A stretch of 27,539 bases of DNA from a virus: the IMG/VR virus record IMGVR_UViG_3300009151_000303, positions 1-27,539 of that record; one strand, written 5' to 3'. The notes under the pieces were generated by a model, which ran no database searches, was not told the DNA's origin, and saw only the letters and a list, made by a program, of their open reading frames with translations. The position numbers and the translations under genes are program-made. Below are positions 15,701 through 21,616 of the stretch, piece by piece (position 1 is the first letter of the stretch; every line of letters begins with the position of its first letter).

Positions 15701-18700
15701 AACTGGAAAAATAAATATGTTAGGTTCACCTTCACAATCATCAGATACTAGATCTTTAACAAATAAGCCTTTACTTAATTATTTAACAGGAAGAGGTGAA
15801 TTTAGCGATAGAATAAACAATTTTGCTGATGATTCTATGATTATTAGAAATCACACTTGGGCAAAGAAAGCATCTGCACCAAAACAATATGAAGGTATCT
15901 TAAGAACATTACCAGATTGGGCTACAAAAGGTACAGAAGCACAAGCTATATTAGCAGCATTACAATCTGCAGGTGTTAGTGGTTCAGATAGATTAGCTTC
16001 ATATTATGTACAAGATGTATTAGCTCATATTAATCCAACATCTACAAATACTGGTGAAGTATATACAAAGGTTTGGGAAGCTGCAAATCTTATGAAAGAT
16101 TCTCAGCTTTATAACGTATTCCTTGAAACTATTAAAACTAGAAAAGATATTCAAAGTCGTGGTGGTCTTGTAGCCCCACACGTTGTTGAAGCAGTTATGG
16201 CACAAACAGGATTGCCACAAGGCATTGTAATTCAAGAACTTCAAAGTCTTTCTAATGGTAAGCATCCAAATACTAGACAAGGTGCTATGGTCATGCTTGC
16301 TCTTGCAAGAATATTCCCACAATCTACAAAAGCTGGAAGAGGTCTTCCAATCGGTGTAGCAGCAGGTTTACAGGCAAGATTACAAGGTAATTTTTATGAA
16401 ACTTTACAATCTAGAGAGTTGCCTTCTAATCTTCCAACAGTTAAAGTTGTTGCTACAAATACAGGAACTAAAACACCTCAATCAAGAAGTCGTACAACTC
16501 TTCCAGGAACACCTACAATGCCAAAGATTGTTTATCCATCTATGGCAGGTGGCGGAGATAGAATTAGTGGCACTGGAGCAACAGTTAATGTAAGTCCTGA
16601 TGGAAAAATTCTTTCAAGCACTATTGATGATATGTTAGTTACATCTGCAAGTGGTCAACCTATGGCTGTTTCAAGTCGTGAACTTTTGGCGGTTACTCCA
16701 GATGGTAAAGTAGCAGGTGTTACAAGTCCAGGAGATGAAGCAAGAAAGAAGATTGTTCATCCATTTGGAACATCATTAATTCGTGGTAAAAACTTTAGAG
16801 CACAATCTGCAGCAGATGGAACTTTACCAGTATATATGGATAATATACAAGGCGGTAGTATGACTAACTTCCTTGGAAGCCTATCTGAAATGACTGGAAT
16901 TGTTGGTCAGTTACAATTTGCAGTTTCATCATTTACCAATGAAGTAGAAAATGGAAAACAAAAATGGCTTGCTGGTATTGAATTAGGTGCAACTTCACTT
17001 CAAAAAATTGCAGATTCTGGTATGGGTGCTTTTGGAGAAAGATTAAAAACTAAAGGTCAAGAAATGCAAGTTCAAGGTGCATTAGATCCTAAAAAATGGA
17101 GAGGTAGTTTACAAGGTGGTTTAGGTAAAGCAGCTTCTGGTATTGGTGGTGCAATTAGTGGAATTGGAAACTTCCTTGGTGGTCCAGTTGGACAAATTGC
17201 ACTTCAAGGAACTATTGCTCTTATTAATAAAGGTGTTGAGACATATAATGCTGAAATGGAAAAAGCAGCAAAAGCAGGTAAAGCAGCATTTGCAGAACCA
17301 ACTGAAACAGCAAAATATCTTGGTATTCAATTAAAATCATTAACTGGAGATACAGAAAGATATGCTAAATTTGCAGAATCTATGTTTGGTGCACTTGGTA
17401 AAGGTGCATATGATATAGGTTATTCAAAAGTTGTTAAAAAAGATTATGGTGACTTAATAGATGTTGTTAGAAATACTAATACGGAACAAGAAAAATCTAA
17501 TCAATTAATGACTGCATATTCTAATTTAATTATGAAGGGTATGGATCCTAAGAATGCAAAACAAGTAACTGCTGAAATAGCTAGACAATCTGGTTCATTG
17601 GGAGCATATTTAAAAATTAAAGATCAGTTTGGCAAAAAAGATACAGTAAGAGATGCAATGGCAAATGAACAAAAAACATTGCAAAGTCAAATAGATATTC
17701 TTCAAAAAAGAAGAATGCAAGCAGAAACAACAAAAGATTATAGTGTAAATGCTGATGCTGTAAATAAAGCAGTATTTGGAAAAAATCAAGGAACTTGGTG
17801 GGCAAAAGCATTAACTGGAACAAGTTTAGATAGAACTTCATTGGTTCAATGGATGGGCAAGAGTTTAATTCAAGAGCAAACTAGAAAACAGATTGCTGTT
17901 CAGATTGGACAAACGTTACAATCTGCATTCTCTATAGCAGCACAAGATCCAAAAGCATCAAATGATGCAACAAAGGCAATCATTGCACAGTTTAAAAATG
18001 CTGACTGGGCAAAATTAGGTAAAGAAGTATCTCAGATAGCAGAAGGTTTAGGTTTTGGAGCAACATCTAATATTGGACAATACATTGCTGATACAAGTTC
18101 TGAAGGGTTTAGAAATGCAGGTAATCTATCTCAAGAAGTATTTTTAAATGCTTTAAAGTCTGGATTAGGTCCAGAAATAGAAAAAATGCTTAGAGATGGA
18201 TATCTTACATACACAGAACAGGCATTGATTTCACAGAAGACATTAGAAGCACAAAGTGCTATGAAAATTGATTTTGAAGTTGATTTGCAAATAGATCAAA
18301 GTATTAAACAAATGGATGATTTAAAAGCAAAAGTCCAAGATACTTTTGATGCTGCTATTGCTGTAAAACAAAAAGATTTAGATGCAGAAGATAAGCGTCA
18401 TGATAAAGCACTTACAAACCTCGATAAAGAAGCTGAAAAGATTGGCAAGAAAAAAGATTTACTTCAAGAAAATACAGACTATTATCTTAAAGAACTACAA
18501 AGAGAAAAAGAAGCAGAAGATTATTATGCAAAGCAGAGAGAAACCGCTATTGGTGGATTAAAGTCTTTAGCTTCTGGAGATGTATTTGGATTTATTGGTG
18601 CTCAACAACAAGCAGCATCTCAAGCAGATCAATTCGGTAGAGATCGTTCAATTCAAAATATTCAAGACACTGCTGATGAGGAGCAAAAGAAACTTGATAA

Positions 18701-21077
18701 TGCATTAAAGGGTATTGATGATAGAAAGAAAGCAGAAGATGATAGACATAAAGCTGAAACAGATAATATCAATAAAGAGATTGAGTTTTTGCAAAAAAAA
18801 CGTGCTTTAACTGTTGGAGATATTAATGAGGCTGTTAAACTACTTGAAGATGCAAAAGCAATGGGACCTGTACAAAATCTTGATAAAAAAAGCAAAGATG
18901 TATATAATAAAAAAATTGCTCAAGCCTATGCAAAAGCTGGTACTGCAATAGATGATGTAAAGGCAATGGCTGGTTATCTTCCAACAAAAGGTGGAGATAA
19001 AGATACTATGACTGCTCTTAAAAAAGCAGAAACCGCACAATCAAAATCTTTAGCAGCATTCCAAAATGATACAGAAACTGCTATGCAATATGTTGCAACA
19101 CAAGTTAATGGTAAATGGAAAGTTATTGTTGGTGGTTTAACAACGGCATCAAAGAAAATATTTGATGAAACAGCAACAAGTTTAGGTATATCTATTGGAA
19201 CAAAGCTATATCAAGCAGCTATGAATAATGTTATTGCTGGTCAAAATAGTAAAGCTGGTGTATATGGTGCTACAACAAATGAAAAAGGTGTAACTACTAC
19301 TACTAAGGGAGCATCAGATCTTTTAACAGGAGCATTAACTCAGTTTACAACATATCTTCAAGAAAATAACATAAAACCACCAGAGTGGAGTCAAGTTATT
19401 AGTAAGGGTGGCATGACAGATGGTATGGCAGAATATAACTCATTTTATGAAGATCCAAATCACCCAGGTAAATTTTGGAGATTAGATAAGGGTAAGAATT
19501 TTAAAGGAACTGAAGGTTATCATAGTGAAGAGCAAGCAAGAAGAATGGCTGGTATGGGTGATTATATTTATTCTTGGAGTGAAAGTACAGATGGAAAATA
19601 TACAGAATTGCCACGTTTAAAGGATGGTGGTCCAATATATGGTGCTGGCACATCTAGATCAGATTCTATACCAGCTATGCTTTCAAATGGAGAGTTTGTT
19701 GTTAATGCAAATGCAGCACAAAATAATATGGGTCTATTGCATTCAATTAATAATGGAGATGTTCCAAGATTTGGATGGGGTGGATGGGTAGGAGACATCT
19801 TTGATTCTGTTAAAAATAAAGTTACTAGTACTGTCTCTAGTGTTGGAAAAACTGTAAGTTCTGCTATTCATAACCCTGGTGCTTTTATAAAAAATACTGT
19901 ACAGTCAGGAATACAAGCAGCAAAAAATACTATTAATTCTGTTAAAAAATATGGACCAACACTATGGAATGGAATTAAAAAAGTTGGCTCATATGTAGCA
20001 GATAATTTCTTGGGCGTAGATGATTTTAGAAGTATGTATAATCACTTTAAAAAAGGTGAATGGGGTGCTGGATTTAAATCACTAGGTACTGGAGTACTTG
20101 AATTAGGTGGAACTGCCCTTATGTTTGTTCCAGGTGCTGGACAAGTAGCTATGGCTGCAAAAATAGCAAACTTAGCAAACAAAGCAACAAAAATAGGAAA
20201 ACTTGGAAAAGTGATAGCTGGAATTAATGATATTAAATCTATGGCAAAAGTTGGGACAGAAGCAGAAAATGTTATTGGTGGAATTAGAACAGCAAAAGCA
20301 ATGAGAAAAATATCTAGTATGGGATCTCAGGCATTAAAAGGATATGAGATATATGATAAAGCAAATACTGCAATTTTAGGAACAAATGCATTATATGATG
20401 TTGCTACTGGACAAATGACAGAAAAAGATGCAGAAGTTTTTCTGTCAAATACTTCAAGATTTGGTCTTACTAAATTTTTCAAAAAGCATGAAAATCTTAT
20501 GGGGCTTGAAAATGGCATCACTGAAACAATTAATACTGTTAAAGAAACTCAATCAGAGGGGTCCGACCCAATTCTTAGTGGAGTTAAAGATATTTTTTCA
20601 AAAAAGAAATCATCTATAACTACCGAACCTAGTTCTTCTTTGAACTATTTTACTAAATCTTTGTTTGCTAGTGGTGGACATATAAGCGGTCCTGGAGGTC
20701 CTCGTTCAGATGTAATACCAGCAATGCTTTCAAACGGTGAGTTTGTAGTTCAAGCAGATGCTGTTTCAAAATATGGCGTTCCATTTATGAATGCTATAAA
20801 TAGTAAAAAATATGCAAATGGTGGTGGTGTTGGAGTAATGCCAAGAACCTCAGTTCCGTCTTCTCCTACATATAGTATTCCTTCAACACCATCCATTTCT
20901 CCATCTGGTATAGCATCTATTGCACAATATAATGGCGGTGGATATGCAGAAGGTAATAGCAATAATCCAACATATCATTTTAACTTTAATGGTGCAGGTA
21001 TGGATATGGTTATGGGTCACGTTAATAAAGCTATGGGTGGTACAATAAATAATAACTCAAGAGGGGTTTACTGTTAA
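9774..21077 (+). CDS. Giant tape measure protein with embedded enzyme-like domains
   Basis: This 3767-residue protein would set tail length and occupy the tail lumen. The GTG start overlaps the chaperone stop. Residues 1-150 are helical. Residues about 175-510 look like the TP901-type core (SLAADLAATGAEGEKLLASL, TNAFKIKTNELAHSVDFLNA). Residues about 533-570 are a hydrophobic membrane segment after LPAPVKSF. Residues about 660-2340 hold modular insertions: two ADP-ribosyltransferase-like modules, a kinase-fold module, a nucleotidyltransferase and two regions of unknown type. Residues about 2420-2450 are a second Gly-rich hydrophobic stretch. Residues 2833-2930 and 2970-3031 are coiled coils rich in Lys, Glu and Asp. 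The C-terminal part has another hydrophobic region (about 3440-3475) and Gly/Asn-rich ends. Ordinary siphovirus tape measures are about 700-2000 residues. The base composition of the inserts resembles the rest, so there is no sign of very recent transfer. Confidence 0.93.
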   Translation: MTGIDAYFKYNADFGPVINQMRLLQTQANLLNQTLQNFDKQASSLKMSLGDSLASDIGKMGGWNAKVVELSDSVGQFGKSLEKQELTLKQYAKEGIGAFSKASNAHKLAVREVSREMSQLAVLGEKGGKQLGMMITPQNINLNDFNTKLAVSRKQFDIFNTLVQDGATKLINFGKNTQWAGRQITVGLTVPLVTWGTQMSKIFREVNVELTRFQKVYGSGLMSSADPETLKMTENVKQLAIEFSKTMGIAAKDTASLAADLAATGAEGEKLLASLRETTRLAVLGDVSNADAMKTTLSLTNAFKIKTNELAHSVDFLNAVENQTSLSLQDLTAAIPKAGPVVKALGGDVKDLSLMMVALKEGGISAAEGANAVKSAMASMINPTTKAKKVAKEYGIDVEGIVKANKGQLMPTIIAFKQQLELLNDFGKSQVIENIFGKYQFARISALFDNLDASGSQTRQVMDLMGKSAKDLAANSYMEMDTLMNSGAKRFQRATESIKAQFIDIGGSITSAITPIIENVSKKIGQVIKFFEKLPAPVKSFLKVAAGLAVIAGPIIMIAGVFANFLGYVTKGAMSIVNLGRKMAGVPVDKFKMLDDTQLMAQKSTDALSMAFDQQKTSVEKLNAVLEVYKKHLGDAITLNPGFVNQQVSAQTTTGQPPVAKFQTGGSAWVPGSGNGDKVPAMLEPGEYVVNKKAASQHSGLLDEINFKQAPRFQTGGRINGYANKSFFGDAKFTPEDLQIALKSWISPMMTGLRPFNDPLKRGGIQPYGERYPGFFADIFNQSMTPQENKHFMRAMQFDKKGGNWSPTAGSIMEDIQMAQNGTVTSPRLGYSNAPFSHTTTRFTSFSTVQEAEFYKRFMSMFDKPKNKRSAESRAAKIESGQIFPYLLDLWTGKGNGINGIPVSDLFQGQTQYGNEGETVLPGGIKMPITGYGQDIASRMLMLHSVMPGATKTINGREVPIFQTGGRVNNYADQSLLETLRDWQSNPQYVRQDPERTGQILSALSPIQQSMMLRRKTELGVPGEMPKAQQLMILKAIESGNFDKVLGKEFSFSGKFSSYTDKGLDWLSNKEFVPSKLREMFFKKDSQKNIEKWYAGMERAYEQYKSKDSMQHMLGKLYLTRDYNFGNRNDEVDEEAVIQALTVGKQRSLASSQKEIDAARPFGMDPKSVILQRMFQSGSRMLDVSSASPDGTHMGNPLNEGEWLAGKGKGTLDAVSQLWMPPDKFIGGQKAYDERKMHMPMLLNFKQMGGRINNYESKSLMPEKFATRMEDINAVLAATHQEATTGEYSSMPLTDIGQKISGMGGFSSVIPGANGIYEIGGKKYVVKTHNTAQSARIEAISSQITRDLFGLDSPAQELIKFLHPETSQHVFGVRSPFEERFGKTTNNVGVEHFFTQALAAIIRGDSDLQPDNLFDGMVVDQGAGYAADRASQPRSLTGKKYSVLDQARVNFLMQTGASKKWFTQATAGLAAGMTDEQYTSGFLNAIAQAQGNLPRAMANIEKFGLTPQEKAIYGLISGDLEAAKAINWAEIRQHHAGVTVPIVKPKTQAAIDKAAAKKITDKAELQQALAAGFPEWMLQGGNKNASTVKSAASGMGAQSKSLVTTFARMNPPHAGHGILLDEAANYAKQIGADFRFSLSLKEGDAKNPFSVSEKYDLFKMMFPQYVGNLEPNSGAKGIKGQIEEWAKAGYNQAHLFLGSDQVPKFGNFFPRQAKDFGIDAFVHSVGRTEGGMSATQLREAIASGNINALMPFIPAGLPQSQKMAIANKLMGKKDIIAGFAEKAQSRRVKSAANGMAFAHIVPGTDLGSNINLKYPLGFDVPSSINKTLNNNNPLVDKKELISNFKEPKAIETMKNAFRTFSKKYPESSIKAGMETGIQEAAINTLKDAEPKLNDSMLYAESFQEPLIKQAFNEFKKYEYLAGFRANVSPTTLKEANFTTDGSWDKVENGDILTSPDGKIKVRVKKVGDRTKFVDAETGKINMLGSPSQSSDTRSLTNKPLLNYLTGRGEFSDRINNFADDSMIIRNHTWAKKASAPKQYEGILRTLPDWATKGTEAQAILAALQSAGVSGSDRLASYYVQDVLAHINPTSTNTGEVYTKVWEAANLMKDSQLYNVFLETIKTRKDIQSRGGLVAPHVVEAVMAQTGLPQGIVIQELQSLSNGKHPNTRQGAMVMLALARIFPQSTKAGRGLPIGVAAGLQARLQGNFYETLQSRELPSNLPTVKVVATNTGTKTPQSRSRTTLPGTPTMPKIVYPSMAGGGDRISGTGATVNVSPDGKILSSTIDDMLVTSASGQPMAVSSRELLAVTPDGKVAGVTSPGDEARKKIVHPFGTSLIRGKNFRAQSAADGTLPVYMDNIQGGSMTNFLGSLSEMTGIVGQLQFAVSSFTNEVENGKQKWLAGIELGATSLQKIADSGMGAFGERLKTKGQEMQVQGALDPKKWRGSLQGGLGKAASGIGGAISGIGNFLGGPVGQIALQGTIALINKGVETYNAEMEKAAKAGKAAFAEPTETAKYLGIQLKSLTGDTERYAKFAESMFGALGKGAYDIGYSKVVKKDYGDLIDVVRNTNTEQEKSNQLMTAYSNLIMKGMDPKNAKQVTAEIARQSGSLGAYLKIKDQFGKKDTVRDAMANEQKTLQSQIDILQKRRMQAETTKDYSVNADAVNKAVFGKNQGTWWAKALTGTSLDRTSLVQWMGKSLIQEQTRKQIAVQIGQTLQSAFSIAAQDPKASNDATKAIIAQFKNADWAKLGKEVSQIAEGLGFGATSNIGQYIADTSSEGFRNAGNLSQEVFLNALKSGLGPEIEKMLRDGYLTYTEQALISQKTLEAQSAMKIDFEVDLQIDQSIKQMDDLKAKVQDTFDAAIAVKQKDLDAEDKRHDKALTNLDKEAEKIGKKKDLLQENTDYYLKELQREKEAEDYYAKQRETAIGGLKSLASGDVFGFIGAQQQAASQADQFGRDRSIQNIQDTADEEQKKLDNALKGIDDRKKAEDDRHKAETDNINKEIEFLQKKRALTVGDINEAVKLLEDAKAMGPVQNLDKKSKDVYNKKIAQAYAKAGTAIDDVKAMAGYLPTKGGDKDTMTALKKAETAQSKSLAAFQNDTETAMQYVATQVNGKWKVIVGGLTTASKKIFDETATSLGISIGTKLYQAAMNNVIAGQNSKAGVYGATTNEKGVTTTTKGASDLLTGALTQFTTYLQENNIKPPEWSQVISKGGMTDGMAEYNSFYEDPNHPGKFWRLDKGKNFKGTEGYHSEEQARRMAGMGDYIYSWSESTDGKYTELPRLKDGGPIYGAGTSRSDSIPAMLSNGEFVVNANAAQNNMGLLHSINNGDVPRFGWGGWVGDIFDSVKNKVTSTVSSVGKTVSSAIHNPGAFIKNTVQSGIQAAKNTINSVKKYGPTLWNGIKKVGSYVADNFLGVDDFRSMYNHFKKGEWGAGFKSLGTGVLELGGTALMFVPGAGQVAMAAKIANLANKATKIGKLGKVIAGINDIKSMAKVGTEAENVIGGIRTAKAMRKISSMGSQALKGYEIYDKANTAILGTNALYDVATGQMTEKDAEVFLSNTSRFGLTKFFKKHENLMGLENGITETINTVKETQSEGSDPILSGVKDIFSKKKSSITTEPSSSLNYFTKSLFASGGHISGPGGPRSDVIPAMLSNGEFVVQADAVSKYGVPFMNAINSKKYANGGGVGVMPRTSVPSSPTYSIPSTPSISPSGIASIAQYNGGGYAEGNSNNPTYHFNFNGAGMDMVMGHVNKAMGGTINNNSRGVYC
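11811..11843 (+). repeat. PAMLEPGEYVV motif, copy 1 (residues 680-690)
   Basis: This motif, preceded by GSGNGDKV, is known from many tape measure proteins of actinobacterial and other phages. Its function is undetermined. Here it lies just before the insert cassette. Confidence 0.75.
11910..11951 (+). repeat. Linker repeat copy 1: FQTGGRINGYANKS (residues 713-726)
   Basis: This copy precedes the first ADP-ribosyltransferase-like module. A shorter partial copy, FQTGG, occurs 51 residues earlier at 662-666. Confidence 0.8.
11964..12647 (+). other. Tape-measure module 1: ADP-ribosyltransferase-like domain (residues about 731-958)
   Basis: The module lies between two FQTGG linkers. R842-FTSFST (S845-F-S847) followed by VQEAEFYKRF fits the STS-strand/helix pattern of R-S-E class ADP-ribosyltransferases. 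NEGETVLPGG at 915-924 fits the ExE catalytic turn (E916-G-E918) and its usual continuation (ExEVLLPxG), followed by a strand KMPITGY. The first-strand arginine is ambiguous (LKRGG or SPRLG). If the reading is right, the domain transfers ADP-ribose from NAD+ to a target, as phage T4 Alt does after injection. An unrelated domain with a chance ExE is possible. Confidence 0.45.
12657..12698 (+). repeat. Linker repeat copy 2: FQTGGRVNNYADQS (residues 962-975)
   Basis: This copy separates modules 1 and 2. Its bases CAAACTGGCGGTAGA are identical to those in copy 1, which points to duplication or recombination, not chance. Confidence 0.8.
12726..13502 (+). other. Tape-measure module 2: possible second ADP-ribosyltransferase-like domain (residues about 985-1243)
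   Basis: After the second NNYA linker comes a helical region, then LYLTRDY, then RSLASSQKEIDAARPFG (around 1147-1160), then SGSRMLDVSSAS and NEGEWLAGKGKG (E1200-G-E1202). The order R, S-rich strand with A..F, then ExE followed by WLxxxG matches the layout of the same fold as module 1. NEGE occurs at the equivalent place in both. Overall similarity between the modules is low, so this is a weaker call resting on motif order only. Confidence 0.33.
13506..13547 (+). repeat. Linker repeat copy 3: FKQMGGRINNYESKS (residues 1245-1259)
   Basis: This copy separates module 2 from the kinase-like module. It has one extra residue before GGRINNY and is more diverged at the DNA level than copies 1 and 2. 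Confidence 0.75.
13641..14273 (+). other. Tape-measure module 3: kinase-fold (HipA/PI-kinase-like) domain (residues about 1290-1500)
   Basis: GANGIYEIGGKKYVVKTH gives a Gly-loop-like hairpin with a candidate ATP-binding lysine K1327, followed by ARIEAISSQITRDLFG, which would place E of helix C. RGDSDLQPDNLF gives D1407xxxxN1412, and VVDQGAG gives D1420-x-G, the catalytic and metal-binding pattern of protein-kinase-fold phosphotransferases such as HipA or phosphatidylinositol-kinase-like enzymes. Spacing K to D (80 residues) and N to D (8 residues) is compatible with an active compact kinase. The substrate cannot be read from the sequence. Confidence 0.5.
14535..14558 (+). repeat. VKSAASGM repeat, left border of the nucleotidyltransferase module (residues 1588-1595)
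   Basis: This eight-residue motif recurs exactly 200 residues later as VKSAANGM. A weaker relative, AQSAADGT, is at 2343-2350. Confidence 0.65.
14568..15131 (+). other. Tape-measure module 4: nucleotidyltransferase, NMN-adenylyltransferase-like (residues about 1599-1786)
   Basis: This is the best supported insert. TTFARMNPPHAGH (1604-1616) is the N-terminal strand and HxGH nucleotide-binding signature of the HIGH superfamily. KEGDAKNPFSVSEKYDLFKMMFP, read as the usual KNP..VSEK..L...MFP block, follows. LFLGSDQ matches the GSD strand, and GGMSATQLREAIASGN (1730-1745) is the second signature (SxTxxR). Together these define enzymes that join a nucleotide to a phosphate, for example NMN plus ATP to NAD+. 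Phages encode similar proteins as free enzymes; here it is part of a tail protein. Both His residues and R1738 are present, so activity is likely. Confidence 0.85.
15135..15158 (+). repeat. VKSAANGM repeat, right border of the nucleotidyltransferase module (residues 1788-1795)
   Basis: The DNA of the two borders differs at several third positions, so the duplication is not recent or is kept by protein-level selection. Confidence 0.65.
15810..15836 (+). repeat. Linker repeat copy 4: RINNFADDS (residues 2013-2021)
   Basis: This degenerate copy lacks FQTGG and is preceded by YLTGRGEFSD. It begins a helical region (about 2022-2230) whose function I cannot read. Confidence 0.6.
19671..19703 (+). 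repeat. PAMLSNGEFVV motif, copy 2 (residues 3300-3310)
   Basis: It is preceded by GAGTSRSDSI and lies in the C-terminal part after the coiled coils. The residues are the same as in copy 3. Confidence 0.75.
20718..20750 (+). repeat. PAMLSNGEFVV motif, copy 3 (residues 3649-3659)
   Basis: It is preceded by GPGGPRSDVI. Copies 2 and 3 are near-identical at the DNA level, with only a few third-position changes, which suggests internal duplication. Confidence 0.75.
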
Positions 21078-21616
21078 TGTCATATAATTATTTAAGATCA
21101 AAATATTCAAGACCTACTTTAATTATTTTTACTGACAATGAACCAGTTCGTGGAAAAGCAGAAGACGGTAGAGAAAATAAGTGGGATCTAGGAACACCTT
21201 ACCTATACCTTTCTGATAATAATAGATCAGACTTGGCTGTATCTTTTGAAAGAATTGAACATAGACAAAGAATGGTCGATGGTACTATGAGGTCTTATCA
21301 TATTGCAGATAAAAAAACATATTCTACTTCTTGGAAAAAATTACCTTCTAGAAATAATTATGTAACAGAATATGATGTATTTAGTTATAAAACTGGAATT
21401 GGTGGAGGTCAACAAATATTAGATTGGTATAATTCTCATCCTGGAAATTTTTGGGTGTTATTTGTTTATGATATATCCTCAGATACTGATAAAGATAATA
21501 TAGAATATAATGTTGAGCCAGTAAATGTATTTTTTGAAAGTTTTTCATATAATGTTGTTACTAGAGGTACAGATAGTGATCTTTGGGACATAAACTTAAG
21601 TTTAGTGGAGGTTTAA
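21077..21616 (+). CDS. Distal tail-type minor tail protein
   Basis: A 179-residue protein directly after the tape measure gene, where siphoviruses encode the distal tail protein that starts the baseplate. Residues 70-95 (RMVDGTMRSYHIADKKTYSTSW) and 115-135 (GGGQQILDWYNSHPGNFWVLF) are distinctive, and the C-terminus (YNVVTRGTDSDLWDINLSLVEV) is a beta-hairpin typical of tail tube-like folds. The ATG overlaps the tape measure stop by one base, and GAGGGG upstream can serve as ribosome site. Its stop overlaps the next ATG. The assignment is by position and fold impression; I do not recognise a named family with certainty. Confidence 0.6.
   Translation: MSYNYLRSKYSRPTLIIFTDNEPVRGKAEDGRENKWDLGTPYLYLSDNNRSDLAVSFERIEHRQRMVDGTMRSYHIADKKTYSTSWKKLPSRNNYVTEYDVFSYKTGIGGGQQILDWYNSHPGNFWVLFVYDISSDTDKDNIEYNVEPVNVFFESFSYNVVTRGTDSDLWDINLSLVEV

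Noticed and set aside
21583-21615. TTG start for the hub protein
   Set aside because: It lies inside the preceding gene without a ribosome site, while ATG 21616 has GGAGG at good spacing and a TAATG overlap.
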